Position numbers and translations under genes: made by a program. From Zingiber officinale (Eukaryota > Streptophyta > Magnoliopsida > Zingiberales > Zingiberaceae), in the NCBI RefSeq assembly GCF_018446385.1, contig NC_056002.1:29002636-29066635 (forward strand): a stretch of DNA of 64,000 bases. The letters run 5' to 3'. The notes below the pieces were generated by a model, which had not been told where the DNA came from, did not search any database, and saw only the letters and a list, made by a program, of their open reading frames with translations. Shown one piece after another: positions 34,853-48,741 of the stretch. The first letter of the stretch is position 1; each line of letters starts with the position of its first letter.

Positions 34853-37800
34853 ATCTCCCACTTATACTAAAAGACTAAGCTGCCATATCTGTTGCCATAC
34901 ATCTGAATCCCAACCCTTCAACATGCCCATCAAAAGCTCTTGCCTTAAGGGCCTTAGTGAAAAGGTCTTCTAGGTTATCACTTGATGCAATCTAGGTAGC
35001 AATAACTTCTCCTCGTTTATACGATTTCTCGTATTGGGTGGTACTTGCGCTCTATTGTGTTTACTTACCTTATAGACTCATGGTTTCTTTGAGTTTGCTA
35101 CTGCACCACTATTATTACAATAAATTGTAATAATCTTTGGACAAACTAGAAATCATATATAAGTTTATCTTGAGGTTATTGAGTTATTCAGCTTTTATGG
35201 CTACCTCAGAGGGTTGCCATATACTCAGCTTCTATAGTGGAGTCCAGAAAAACACCTATGCTTATCACTCTTCCATAGTTATGACTTTACCTCCTAAAGT
35301 AAACACAAAACCCCGAGGTTGACTTACTATTGTCCCTATCCGATTGGAAGTCAAAATCCGTGCAACCCACAGGGACTAAATCAACTGCCTTGTAAGCTAG
35401 CATATAATTTCTAGTGCCTCTAAGGTACTTCAATATATGCTTTACTATAGTCCAATGTCCTTGTCAAGGGTTACTTTGATATCTGCTAATAATGCCCTTG
35501 GCAAAACAGATTTCTGATCTCGTGCATAGCATACATTAGGCTTCCTACAGCCGAAGCATAAAGAACTGCCTTCATTTCCTTTATTTCCTTTGATGTCTTC
35601 TGAGACATCTCTTTAGATAAAGCTACTCCATGCCTAAAAGGTGAGAGACCTTTCTTGGAGTTTTGCATGCTTAAAACGAGCAAGGATTATTTCGATATAT
35701 GAAGCTTGGGATAAGTAAAATATTCTTTTCTTCCGATCCCTTATTACTTTGATCCCTAGAATATATACATTCTCCCAAGTCCTTCATATCGAATTGCTTG
35801 GGCAACCATACCCTTACTTCTGACAATAATTTGATATTGTTTCCAACTACCAAAAATGTTATCTACGTATAGTACAAGAAATACCACCACGTTTCCATCA
35901 CACTTTTTGTATACACAAGACTTATCTGGTTACTAAATAAATCCATAGGTATGGATTACTTTGATAAACCGGATGTTCCAAGACCTTGAAGCTTTGCCTC
36001 AGTCCATAGACTGATTGAACTTCCACACAAGATGCTCTTTGCCCTTTGCAATGAACCCTTCTGGTTGCTTTATATGGATGCTTTCTTCAAGACTTCCATT
36101 AAGGAATGCTGTCTTGACATCCACTTGCCAAATAGATAAAAGAATCCAGATAGACTTAAGCATTGCTACCAGTGAAAAAGTTTCCTTTTTCATCAAGCCT
36201 TGCTTTGAAAGTTTTCACCTTCCTGTCTATCCATCTTTTCCTATTTGTAGACCTATTTTTACCCAATGGCTTTTACATCATCTGGTGGTTCTACAGGCTT
36301 CCAGATTTTATTAGAATACATATATTCTAATTCTGTATTCATTGCTCTTTGCCAAGATGCTGCATCTTTGTCTTGCAGTGCTTCATCATATGTCCGGGAT
36401 TAGGCTCATGTTCATTCGGGATCAAGTCCAAAGACTCTCCCAAAACATGAATCTCTTAGGTTGCTTGACAACCCTCCCACTATGATGAGGCACTGTTTGT
36501 AATTGTGTATCATTTATGATACGTGTTGCAGTTTCTTGTGATATTTCATCTTGTACAGTTGGTACTAGATTAGACATGTCCTTTATTATTTTCTTAAGAA
36601 CAAATTTTCTTATGGGCACGTGGTTTATTACATAGTCTTTTTCTAAAAATCGGTCATTGATGCTAACAATGACCTTCTGATTTTTTAAGACTATAAACCT
36701 ACTTTCATTTCTCTAGGATAACCCACAAACAAGTGAATTCCTATCCAACTTATCATTGTCTCTCTTCAGCATATGTGTTGGACTACCCAAATCTGAATAT
36801 GCTTCAAAATAGGCTTACGCCTATTCAGCAATTCTATATGAATAGAGAGTTCTGACTTTGAAAGGTACTATGTTTACTTCCGTTTCCAGAGTATATCCTT
36901 AAAATGAATTTGGTAATTTTCTAAATAACTCATCATCAATCTACTTATTTCCATAAGAGTCATATACCTTCTTTCTACTACACCATTCTGTTGGGGTGTA
37001 CCAGGTGCAGTTAGTTGGGAGTGAATCCCTACTTTTGATAAGTAACTCCTAAATTGTCCCAAGAGGTACTTGCCACTACGATCTTACCATAGTGACTTGC
37101 TACTTTTACTTTAACGTTTCTCCGCATCAACCTTGTACTCTTTGAAATAATCAAAGCACTTAGTCTTGCGGCACATTAAGTAAATGTATTTGTATCTTGA
37201 ATAGTTGTCTATAAAATAACGAAATATTCGATACTACCTCTTGTCTGGATAGTCATAGGATCACACAAATCAGAATGAACCAATTCCAATATATCTTTGG
37301 CTCCATACCCCTTAGACTTAAAAGCTTCTTGGTTATTTTTCCTTCCAAGTAAGACTCGCAGGTTGGAAAGATTTCCACTACTAATGAACCCAAAAGTTCA
37401 TCAGCTACCAATGAATCCTACTCAAGTTAATATAACCTAGCCTTAGATGCCAAAGATATAATTGGTTCATTTCTGAAGGTTGCTTTCTCTTAAAGTTAGA
37501 AGATGTGTTACTAATTTCCATTTGTTGCATCGTGGGAGTTATTGGATTTATAAATTGCCAACCAACGTACCAGAACAGATAACTTCCCTCTTTTTCTTAA
37601 TAACAACTTTGTTAAAAGAGGCAGAATATCAAGTTCTTTGAATAGTTTAGAAACTGAAAACTAGTTCTTTCTAAACTTGGTACGTAAAGACAATTACTTA
37701 AAATCCATATTTTAATCTTATCAAAGGATAAACATCTCACACTGCAACAGCTGCCACTTTTACAGCAGTGCATATGTGGATGATGTTTTTATTTTCATTT

Positions 37801-38060
37801 AGTTGTCGGGTTTCCTGGAACCCTGCAATGAATTGCGGACATGATTAATGGTATCTGTATCTACACTCCAGGTTCTGGTAGATAACACCACTAAACATGT
37901 TTCAACTAATGAATTAAATACACTTATATTGTTCTTAGTTCTAAGAAGACAGTCTACCTTAATGTCCAAGTCCTATTTCCAATCATTACAATTGGGACTA
38001 CTAAGTCTTTTCTATAGTATAACAACTAGGGAATTGACAAACATTTTTAATCCTAAGAAT
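34853..38060 (-). pseudogene. pol: Copia gag-pol pseudogene (M1)
   Basis: Read on the minus strand in order: a decayed zinc-knuckle region (about 37945-37990), protease (about 37770-37850, closely matching 41090-41155 of element P), integrase with QLTAPGTPQQNGVVERR (36874-37062), RT with VDVKTAFLNGSLEESI (35999-36196), the catalytic box at 35858-35869 changed from YVDD to YVDN, and an RNase H end with FTKALKARAFDGHV near 34905-34970. Stops and frameshifts are frequent, so no domain is intact. Upstream gag is lost where different sequence begins at about 38060-38100. Confidence 0.85.
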
Positions 38061-39116
38061 CACAAAAATATTTGGTCAAGATCAATTCTTTAAAATCCCA
38101 ATGAATTTTGTATGTCACGATAGTGTGGACGTATACAAAATCAAAAAGGAGAATTTATCCATTAATTTTATTATCTAATCTAATCGTTGATGTGTATCAC
38201 ATACGTGATTTAGATCTAATCTAATCATGGTGCATCATATACGCGATTTAGATCTAATCTAATCGTTAAAGTACTAATTAATTACTCTACTCTAGCATGC
38301 ATCACATACACACACACAAATAATTAATTAAATTGTGATTAGTCATGGCCCTACTACGATCTTCTCAAGCCAATGAGAAGATCGGATGGTCAACCTTGGG
38401 TCAATAGCTTCTCCAAGCTCCTCCCTTTGACCGCCATGTGTTTCTCACACCCTTCTCGTAACTCCTCGAGTGGACCTTCCACCACTCCAATTTTGTACAT
38501 TACAAATTCGAAACTCGAGTTACATTCGAGTCTAAACTATTTTATAACAGGAAATAAAATAGAAAGGCATGATGCGCAGGTCGCGTATCAAATATACAAC
38601 ACACACAATCACACAAAAATGGCGCGCAAGTCATATTATGAATTACAACATATGTAACCAATCCAATTGGAGTTTTTGGGCCATGACTATCAAAAATACA
38701 TACATAATTCTAAATTATATATTTTATATAAATTTCTGCAATTTTACTACTATTTTTATAATTTTATGAGTTACAATTTCCCGGCGGTCCCGTTTAGTAA
38801 TTTTCGGGCGCGATCGCGGGACAACGCCCCTTGCGGGGTTAGGGGCAGCGCCCCTACTCGTGAAATGAGACACACGAGTGTCCTACTATGATCTTACAGA
38901 GCCTTAAGCCACTGTTCCAAAACTATTTGGGTGAAACCTTGCCGTTTCAGAAAGTTTTTCTCGGTATACGAAGCCTATAAGTGACCAAACACTTGTTGTT
39001 TCGCATCTCCAAGAAAAATACTCATAAAAACTATAAAAATCATAAATTTACAAAAACTTATAGATCTGATATTTTTCATAAAAATACAAACGAAATATGT
39101 ACACGCTTCGCACGTT
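38061..39116 (-). other. Non-coding leader of a second minus-strand copia element (M2)
   Basis: No domain-bearing ORF is present. The region includes two copies of a short GTG(T)ATCACATACGTGATTTAGATCTAATCTAATC unit (about 38185-38265), an (AC)n stretch near 38306, and a GC-rich ACGCCCC...GGGGTTAGGGGC patch at 38823-38855. Its position beside a minus-strand primer site suggests the 5' untranslated leader of another copia element. The junction with M1 is not resolved. Confidence 0.5.
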
Positions 39117-39130
39117 GCTCTGATACCACT
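39117..39130 (-). other. Primer-binding site of M2
   Basis: The minus strand reads AGTGGTATCAGAGC, preceded on that strand by CCCAACA, the end of an LTR. It is the copia initiator-Met type. Confidence 0.8.
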
Positions 39131-40890
39131 GTTGGGACTTTCGAGCCGCAAAACCCGCTTCTTGCGTTGTGGAAACCCCGAAGTCCCATGCCACCGGATC
39201 CGTGCGAAGATTAAAAGAACAAAAATTTCATGTACATGTTTTCTAACCTAGATCTACACTAGATCTACATGTTAAGGAGTTTATACCTTTGATGCGAAGC
39301 CCTTCGCTTATCCCGCTCGTCCAAGGTTCGTCGGATCTCAAGGGTGTCAAGTGAACACCCCTCTATGTGTATCCACACGAACAAAAAGGATGGAGAAGAA
39401 ACCTTAGAGTGTGCTAGCACTCATGGAGGTTTCGGCCAACGTGGAGGAGAGGGAGAGAAGAAGAAGCAAGGAGGAAGAAGATGAAATCAATGAGCACAAA
39501 AATTGTAACTCACACAATACTAATGGTGGTCGGCCACTTTAGAGGCTTTTAAACCTCTATGGAATATCAAGAGTCACAACTCTTGATCTCCCTCATGATG
39601 TGGCACACACATAAGCCAACCTTGATGATGTGGAATATCATCATTGGTCCACCTTATGCCAACTCACAAATGAGATGGCAAATGGTCAAGTCAAACTTGA
39701 CCCTTTATATTCCCTCTCAAGTCAAGTCAAACTTGACCTCTTCTCTCCCATGGTTGATCAAATCTAACCATTTGATTCAAACTAATTTAATTTAATGAAT
39801 CTATATTCATTGAATTAAATTGACTCAATGAATCCAAATATAATTAGACTCATTTAACACATGAACCAAATTGAGTCCAACTCAATTAGTCTAATTTAGA
39901 TTACTCTTAATCCAACTTGGTTCATCACATAAACCTAATCCTCTTGGTTCATCAAATGAACCTAATCTCCATCTAATTACCCTTTGTGTGTGACCCTATA
40001 GGTTCTTGTAACGTTGGTAATGCTCTTAAACTCATTTAAAAGCATAAGTAATGAGCGGTATCTAGCAACACATCATTACTACCCAAGTTACAAGAATGTT
40101 GAGATCCAACATCACCTTGTGACTAATAATTGTGACTCTTCACAATATATGACAATATCCTTCTATTCTTGACATCTAGATTGATCAATTTGAGGCATAG
40201 ACGGTGTCATCCTCTGATCAATCTAAATCTTAAACTCCAAGTAGACTCACTATAATCAAATGAGCTCAAGATCTCATATTGACTCATTTGGGCATGGTCA
40301 TGCACTTAGTGGTCTCACTCTATCAAGAATAACGATGTCACTCCCGTTATATAGGAGGGATAGATCTCATCTACATCACTCACATCCCTCCGTATAATTT
40401 GTTACATACCCAGTAATCGCCTTTATAGTCCACCCAGTTACGGGTGACGTTTGACAAAGTCAAAGTATGCAACTCCTTATGTAGGGAATCATGGTGACTT
40501 CAGGTCCAAGGACTAATAATCATAATAATAGCCACATGAGAAAGTATATGACACTCATATAACGATCCATGATACTTTCTCATGGCGGGTCATTCAGTAT
40601 ACATTCTCCAATGCATACCCATGTGTCAACTTGATATCACTATATCCATGACTTGTGAGATCAAGTCATCAAGTTGACCTACATGCTAGTCTCATCGCAC
40701 TAACATTGTCCCTGAATGTTAATACTTGACTAGGAATGATTAAGAGTAGTGTTTTCTATATCATCTCACTATCGATTCAACCAATCGATTGATATAGATA
40801 AGAACCTTCTACTCAAGGACGCTATTATACTTAATTATTTGGCACCAATACAAGTAAGTATAATAACCAAAACAAATACCTTTATATACA
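39131..40890 (-). repeat. 5' LTR of M2 (right end approximate)
   Basis: TGTTGGGACTTTCG at 39131 adjoins the primer site, so the LTR is read leftward. The best right end is ATATACA at 40890, giving TGTATATA on the minus strand. No second copy of this LTR occurs in the window, so the element is truncated. Several direct repeats of TCAAGTCAAACTTGACC and TCAATTTGAGTCTAAT-like text lie at 39680-39960. No coding sequence is seen. Confidence 0.6.
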
Positions 40891-40905
40891 TAGGAATATG
40901 ATATA

Positions 40906-43900
40906 ATGAGTACATACAACAATCATCAAATGATTGGCTCTAGGGCTCTAACTAACCAGTACTTCATTTGCAAGCAGTCTGGACATTGGAAGGCGGACTG
41001 CCCTCATAGGAAAGAGAACAATAAAGGTATATCTTATTCTCTAATAGTTGAAACATGTTTAGCGGTGTTATCTACCAGTACCTGGTGTATAAATACAGGA
41101 GTCACTGATCATGTCTGCAATACATTGCAGGGGTTCCAGGAAACCCGACAACTATATGAAGGAGAGATAACCGTCTACATGGGCAATGCTACGAAAGTGG
41201 CGGCTATTGCAGTGGGAGATGTTTACTTATCATTTGATAGGAATAGAACTTTGATTTTGAGAAATTATCTTTATGTACCAAGCTTTCGAAAGAATTTAAT
41301 TTCTGTTTCTAAACTATTTTTGGATGGATATACTGTTTCTTTTGATGGCAAAGTGGTTATCAAGAAAAATATGGTAGTTATCTATTCTGGTACATTAATT
41401 GGCAATTTGTATACTCTAAATCCAATAACTCCCATAAAGCAACAAATGGAAATTAATAACACATCCTCTAATTCTAATAAGAGAAAGGAACCTTCGGAAA
41501 TGAACCAAACATATCTTTGGCATCTAAGACTTGGTCATATAAACTTGAGTAGGATTCAAAGGCTAATAGCCGATGGACTCTTGGGTTCATTGGTGGTGGA
41601 AAACTTTCCAACCTGCGAATCTTGCTTAGAAGGAAAAATGACCAAGAGACCTTTTAAGGCTAAGGGGTATAGAGCAAAAGATGTGTTGGAATTGATTCAT
41701 TCTGATTTGTGTGGACCTATGACTATCCAAGCGAGAGGTGGTTTCGAATATTTTATCTCTTTTATAGATTATTATTTGAGATATGGGTACATTTACTTGA
41801 TGCGCCGCAAGTTTGAATGTTTTAATAAGTTCAAAGAGTACAAGGCTGATGTGGAGAAACGTCATGGTAAAAGTATCAAGACACTACGGTCTGATCATGG
41901 TGGTGAGTACCTCTCAGGAGAGTTTAGGAATACTTATCAGAAGTTGGGATTCAATCATAATTGTCTGCACCTGGTATACCCCAACAGAATGGTGTAACAG
42001 AACGAAGGAATAGGACTCTTATGGAAATGGTTAGATCGATGATGAGTTATTCAGAATTACCAAATCATTCTGGGGATATGCTTTAGAAATGACAGTGTAC
42101 ATTCTGAACTTGATACCTTCTAAATCAGTACCCTCTACTTCCATAAAATTATGGAATGGGCGTAAGCCTAGTCTGAGACATATTCGGATTTGGGGTAGTC
42201 TAGTACATGTGCTGAATGGAGATGCTGATAAGTTAGAATCTCGTACATAAGTTCTCTTGTTTATAGGTTATCATAAAAGAACGAAAGGTGGTTTGTTTTA
42301 TAGTTCTAAAGATCAAAAGGTCATTGTTAGCACTAATGCCTGATTTTTAGAAGAGGACTATATAATGAACCAAAAGCCCATGAGTGAAATTATTCTGGAA
42401 GAAATGAAAGAGGACACGTCTACTTTAGTACCAACAGTGCAAGATGAAATATCACAAGAAACTGCAACACGTATCACAAATGATGCACAATTACAGATAG
42501 TGCCTCGTCGTAGTGGGAGGATTGTTAGGCAACATGAAAGATTCATGTTTTTGGGAGAGTCTTCGAACTTGATCCCAAGTAAACATGAACCTGATCCCCG
42601 AACATATGATGAAGCACTCCAAGATAAAGATGCAGCATCTTGGCAAAGAGCAATGAATTCAGAAATAGAATCTATGTATTCTAACAAAGTCTGGGAGCTA
42701 GTAGATCTGTCAAATGGTGTAAAAGCTATTGGATGTAAATGAGTCTACAAAAGGAAAAGAGGGGCAGACGGGAAGGTGGAAACCTTCAAAGCAAGTCTTG
42801 TTGTGAAGGGGTATACTCAGAAAGAGGGAATCGATTATGAGGAAATTTTTTCGCCAGTAGCTATGCTTAAGTCTATCCGGATACTCTTATCTATTGCTAC
42901 TCATATGGATTATGAGGTTTGGAAAATAGATGTCAAGACAACTTTTCTTAATGGAAATCTTGAAGAAAATATCCATATGAAGCAACCAAAGGGGTTTATT
43001 GCAAAGGGAAAAGAGCATCTTGTATGTAAGCTCAATCGGTCTATTTATAGACTGAAGCAAGCTTCAAGGTCTTGGAACATCCGGTTTAATGAAGTAATCC
43101 AGTCTTATGGATTTATTCAGTGTCCAGATGAGTCTTCTGTATACAAGAAGTGTGACGAAAATGTGGTGGTATTTCTTGTACTATACGTAGATGACATTTT
43201 GTTAATTGACAACAATGTCAAAGTGTTGTCAGAAGTAAGGATATGGTTGTCCAAGCAATTCGATATGAAGGACTTGGGAGAATGTGGACATATTCTTAGG
43301 ATTAAAGTAATAAGGGATCACAAAAAAAAAATGTTGTGCTTATCCCAAGCTTCATATATCGACACTATCCTAGCTCGTTTTAGCATGTAAAACTCCAAGA
43401 AAAATTTTCTACCTTTTCGGCATGGAGTATCTTTATCTAAAGAGATGTCTCCTAAGACATCAAAAGAGATAGAGGAAATGAAGGTAGTTCCTTATGCTTC
43501 AGCTGTAGGAAGCCTAATGTATGCAATGTTATGCACGGGACTAGATATCTATTTTGTCATGGGCATGGTTAGCAGATATCAAAGTAATCTAGGTCAGGGA
43601 CATTAGACTGTCGTAAAGCATATATTAAAGTACCTGAGAAAGACTAAAGACTATATGTTGGTTTACCAAGTAGATGATTTGCTCCCTGTGGGTTACAGGG
43701 ATTCTGACTTTCAATCAAATAGGGATAATAGTAAGTTTACCTTAGGTTATGTGTTTACTTTAGGAGGTGGAGCCATAGCACAGAGGAGTGTTAAGCAGAA
43801 ATGCATTTCAGACTCCACCATGGAAGCTGAGTATGTGGCAACCTCTGAGGCAACCAAAGAAGTTGTAGGGTTCAGAAATTTCTTGATGGACTTAGATGTG

Positions 43901-44175
43901 ATTTTTGATTTGCCCAAAATCATCATAATTTATTGTGATAATAGTGGTGCAGTAGCAAACTCGAAGGAATCATGAGCCCATAAGACGAGTAAACACATTG
44001 AGCGCAAGTACCACCTGATATGAGACATCATAAAGTAAGGAGAAGTTGTTGTCACCAAGATTGCATCGGTAGATAACCTGGCAGATCCTTTCACCAAGGC
44101 CCTTCAGGCGAAAATTTTTGATCGGCATATTGAGGAGATGGGAATCAGATGTATGGCAGCATTTATAGCAGCATA
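40906..44175 (+). pseudogene. pol: Copia gag-pol pseudogene (element P), best preserved pol in window
   Basis: The order of domains is that of Ty1/copia. Gag is reduced to a zinc knuckle (40969-41001) whose first Cys is Tyr. The protease shows WCINTGVTDH where DS/TG is expected, so the catalytic Asp is Asn. The GAG-pre-integrase motif is LWHLRLGHINLSRI. The integrase core (HSDLCGPM ... LRSDHGGEYLS) is frameshifted near 41960 and continues to about 42360 with stops. The RT (42365-43390) has an intact YVDD at 43184-43195 and one stop at about 42740. The RNase H (43655-43975, then to 44175) includes DSTMEAEYVA, and the C-terminus reads LADPFTKALQ. The N-terminal gag is missing at 40905, exactly where LTR M2 ends. 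Transposition-incompetent as it stands. Confidence 0.9.
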
Positions 44176-44198
44176 ATCTTTTAGTATAAGTGGGAGAT

Positions 44199-47100
44199 TG
44201 TTAGAATGTATACTAAAAGTCTAGCTTTTGTATAAATATTTATTTTGAAATAAGAATCACATTGGTCCAATGTCTACATTTATATGCTAAATGAAATTGT
44301 CCATTTAATTTATATTGAAGATAACATAGTGCGTGGTGTCACACAGAATATCATGTTATGAATTCCTTATAAATTATAAATAGTTACTCATGACCAAGAT
44401 GAAATGGGGCAAACCATTGGAATGGTTGTAGTGTAATTTAGTATTAGTTTATCTTGACTATAAAGTTACAGTAGTACACTCTGAGTGTATTAAGCAGGAC
44501 CATTTGAGGTTGTTCTTTTTATACTGACTGTAAAAAAGAACAGGACCTCTGTTATTATGGAAGTGCATACTCTTAATCATGATATAATAATAAGCACATA
44601 TACTTAATATTTATTTCTTTAATTTATCAAAGGGTGAGATTTAGTTCATTAAATCAATAGGCCCGATAAGTTGGGAAATGATATTATTTATATGGTGTGT
44701 TGTTGATTATAGAATGAAATTGTGTCCTAGTGATCTAGGTTGGTGATGTCTCCTTGAGGAGCTCATAAGGATTGTCATGTAAACCCTGCAGGTGGACTTA
44801 GTCTGACATGATAATAAGGTTGAGTGGTACTACTCTTGGAGTTAAATATTAATTAAGTGAGTTGTCAGTAACTCATTTAATTAGTGGGCATTTGATATCT
44901 TAAACACAGGGAGACTAACGCACTCATAATAAGAAGGAGCCCATATTGTAATATAGGATTGGTGTGGTAGTGCAATAATAACTCTTTAGTGGTGTAAAAT
45001 ATCGAAAATTAGCGAATAATGATAAGAGATTTTTCCAAAATTTTTGGAAATTTTTTGGGAATTTTTCAGAGCTCGTAAGGACGAGTTTACAAGAATAAAT
45101 TTGGGCCCCGGGAAAGTCTGTTCAGGCTACCCCATTTAAGTGAGGAAAAGTTTATTTATCTTATTTATTTTTATTTTCTTTTCTTTCTCCCTTAAACGTC
45201 GTTTTCTCTCCTCACCCGCCCGATTCTTCCCCTAACCCGACGCCTCTTCTCCTTCCTCTCGGCGCCGAGCTCTCCCCCTTTCTCCTTCTTTCGATCCCAT
45301 GCCCTAACCGCAAAACTACCATGCGGTTCCTTCTTCCCCTTCCTCGCGTGCCCTAGCGACACCTTTTCCCTCTGCGGCCGAGCCCTAGCTCGATTCATCT
45401 CGCGCGACTTTCCCTGTTTCTTCCCTATCTCGGCTGTTGAGATCAGGAAGCACTGAGCCCTCTCTGCCTTAGCTCCGGCAGCAGACCTTATCTTCTGCTC
45501 TAGCACAGGACGCGATTGTCTCTACCCGACACTGACCCTCATCTCCCCTGCTCGGTGTCGCCGACCCAAATCTGGTCTCTTTTGTTCTGCCGACAGCAGC
45601 CTTTCAACTTTGCCCTAGATCGCCGGAATCTGGAAGCTTGAGTGGGTCTTCGGTTAGGAGCAGCAACCCAAGCCTTGGTGCCCCCCCTTCCGTGCCCTAG
45701 TTCCACTGTTGGGTCTTCCTTCAGCCACCTCCTACAGTGCACCAACAGGGGAGCATCCGAAATTGGTGAGTATTGTTTTGATTATTTCTTCTTGATCCAG
45801 TTGGTGGACAGTAACTTGATAAGGGTTGTAAGGTGAGGTTGAGTGTTGTGGAGCAACAAGCACGACTGCGAGGTATACGTATTGTGTTCTGTGGATTTGG
45901 AATTTATGTGTTGTGGTTTGTTCTTTGATCCAGCAGCTTACCCTAGAGGTCCTTGCTTCAGCCCTAAGTAGAGAGTTGACAACCCTACAGCGGTGTTTGG
46001 TGTTGAGGTAAGAAGTATGATATCAGATTTGTAGTGATGCGAGTTTGATTTGTAGCTAGAGGTTGTGATTGTTTGTCTACCAGTCTTTATAGCTTGGCCA
46101 ACATTCTGTTTTGGGCAGGGAACCCCACCGGTCATTCTGTTTTGGGCAGGGAACCCCTTCGACTGTGAGCCATCAGCGATCATCTTAGATTTGGGTGAGT
46201 TCTTATGATTGGTTTAGATTAAGTTATTGAGATGGATTATGCTTATTGCAAGTCCCAATTTGAATGGATTGGTTAAGATACGATTGAGGAGTTAGATAAA
46301 CTAATTAGGGTTTATAATTGGATCTGGATTTATGTTAGCTTCTCGAGGGTTTGATTTAGCTAATTTATTAGTATGTAATTAGCTAAATCTGTATATCATG
46401 TTGTTACAGGACTGTGATTTGAGACGGGCGTCTCGACATCAGATTGGTTCGATTTGATCTATTGGAGGTGGGTACCTTGACTTATCTTTTTGATATGTCT
46501 AGTAGGTTATAGCCTTTAGTAATAATTATGTTCGTCCTTGTTTCGGTACGTCACTACCGGATACTCGTTACATGCTTGTTTGCTGACCTATTATGCATTT
46601 TATGCTAGTACCCATATGATTATATATATGCTCAGTGATGTAGTGACATACCATGCTTGTTATGTTCAGGACCTAGGTTTTTGATATCCTATCTGATCTG
46701 TGTACTTTAGATCTTCGTATTTGACCATCGATATTACGGTACTCATTTTATATATATGGGTATGGTTATGTTGATCAGTTTATTGCTATGCTTAGTGTCA
46801 TGCATCATGATTGCATGCTGCACGATTGTCGGCTCCACTATGGTTGAGCACATCGCCAGTTACATGTACTGCACACATCACCACTCATGGGTTAGTGGTA
46901 TATCAGACAGGTGTGTAACGGTTCTGCTGTTTGGCTCTGTTGGTCTGAGGACTCAGCGTGGTAGCCGGCAGACAGTTCTGCTCTGTTTGGCTCCGCTGGC
47001 ATTTAGTGTAGCAGCGTGGTAGCCGACAGACGGTGGACTCTGTTTGGCTCCGTTGGTCAGGTGACTCAGCGTGGTAGCCGGCAGAGATACCTCCCCGTCA

Positions 47101-48741
47101 TCGTGTGCCGGGAGATGAGAGCATTGAGCTCCCCCATTTATGATTTGGGGTCAGAGGACAGGAGTACTCCGACAGCATCCCGTCCACTCAGTCACTCATC
47201 AGGTGTAGTGATGGTAGAGTGCACGGTTGTCACAGCCCTACCCACTCGGTTTCACCATTGTATGTGAGATGACTGACTGGCGTCAGGGGTGACCATGTCA
47301 TTGGCATCATATGCATTGATGCATTTACTGATTGTGGTTGTTGCACTTATATGTTGCATTTGTATGGATGCATATGTTTGACATGCATACAGGATTTATG
47401 ACACTTCCAGTCTTACGACCTGATTATTCTGATAGGTGGCCCTAGTGAGTACAGTACTCTTCAGCATTTTCTATTATGCATTACATTCTTTTGTTCAGAA
47501 GACTGTACTCCATAGTTATTACCATTTGTTATAGTTTATTATACATGTCAACTAGGTATCTGCTGAGTTGTTGAACTCACCCCCGTGGACTCTATCTTTT
47601 TCAGGTACCAGGTTGGTTTTGTTGTCGCTTGGAATATCCTGTCCGCTGGTTCTCACGTCACATCAGAAAACTTATCGGTTTTACTTATATTTTGTTGTTT
47701 ATGCATCAGTTTGTTTAGCTCTGTACTCCGATTTTGTTTTTGGAGTGTTGATGTTGTTATGTGGTATTTTGTATTGGTTGTTGGTTGTATAAGCCTAGCC
47801 GGCTAGTAGTTTTTGTGCTTTGGTTTGTATTGGGTTTCTGTCATTTTCCGTTGTGTTGGTTTTGTTTCAGCCGTGTGGGTTGATGATATATATATATCTG
47901 CGTGGTTGTGTGTATATTCCAGCCGCCTGTGGCTGATGTATATTATGCCTGTAGAAATATTTCAGATTGTCACCCGTACAGAGGAGGTGCTGCCGAAATT
48001 TCTTCAGACAGGAACTCCTCTGGGGCATGACAAGTGGTATGAGTTATTATTGATGAACTTGAGTTTGGTGTTCAAGGTGAACATGGGAAGCTCAAGCTCA
48101 TCGGGAGACCAAAACTAATTTCTCCTCTCGGTCCTTGTTGTTACCCAAAGTCTAGCTTCTTAACCAAGCTTAAGGGTCGGCCACATCCTTGCTTGGAGCC
48201 CAAGCAAGGGGCTAGCCAAGCCAAGCTTGGAGCTCAAGCTAGGGGAAAGGGAGTTTTTATTTTGTTAAAAATTTTCCTTTTATGATGCTTGCCACATGGT
48301 TTTAAAAGAGAGTTTTAAATTTTTAAATCTTTCCTTTTATAGCTTTCTACAAAGGATTAAAAGAGAGATTTGAAATCTTTCCTTATGTGTAGTTATCTAT
48401 AATGTTTAAAAGAAAGATTTTAATTTTAAACTTTTCTTTTTGTAACCATGATATAAAAGGAGTTTTATTTTAAATCTTTTCTTTTATAGACATCCATAAA
48501 AGGATTTAAAAGAGAAGATTTTAATTTTAATTTTTAAAATCTTTCCTTGTTTGGACATGATGTGGCTGGCCATGTAAAGGAATAAAAGGAAGTTTTAATT
48601 TTTTATTTTAAAACTTTTCTTTTTTGGATTCACCAAGGATTATAAAAGAGAGGGAGAGGGTGCATCATTGAGTACAACCTAAGCCTTGCATCCTCTCTAT
48701 TGTGGCTGAAACTCCTCTTCTCTTTTTCCTTGGTGGCCGGC
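44199..48741 (+). repeat. 3' LTR of element P, truncated and split by a solo LTR
   Basis: It is preceded by the polypurine tract AGTATAAGTGGGAGAT. Sequence at 44199-44992 and 48038-48741 matches 30384-32008 of the 5' LTR. The interruption is the gypsy solo LTR. It ends at GGTGGCCGGC (48741), where gypsy integrase sequence begins. The last several hundred bases are deleted, so no target duplication can be seen. Confidence 0.85.
44993..48032 (+). mobile_element. Solo LTR, about 3 kb, Tekay/Del-like Ty3/gypsy
   Basis: TGTAAAATATCG...GGGGCATGACA with duplication AGTGG (44988-44992, 48033-48037). The 5' LTR of P (near 31158) gives the empty site. The GGGGCATGACA end and the 3-kb size fit chromovirus LTRs of the Tekay/Del type. 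It has a C/T-rich leader-like stretch (45180-45600) and internal repeats GCGTGGTAGCCGGCAGA at 46955-47085. No internal domain is present; the open frames of 60-104 codons have no recognisable homology. Confidence 0.88.

Noticed and set aside
39117..39130. tRNA gene suggested by the Met-tRNA-complementary stretch
   Set aside because: Only the primer-binding portion is present, next to an LTR end; there is no cloverleaf around it.
45192..45745. Charged minus-strand frames of 68 and 104 codons
   Set aside because: They are antisense to a C/T-rich leader-like part of a solo LTR; low complexity, no domain.
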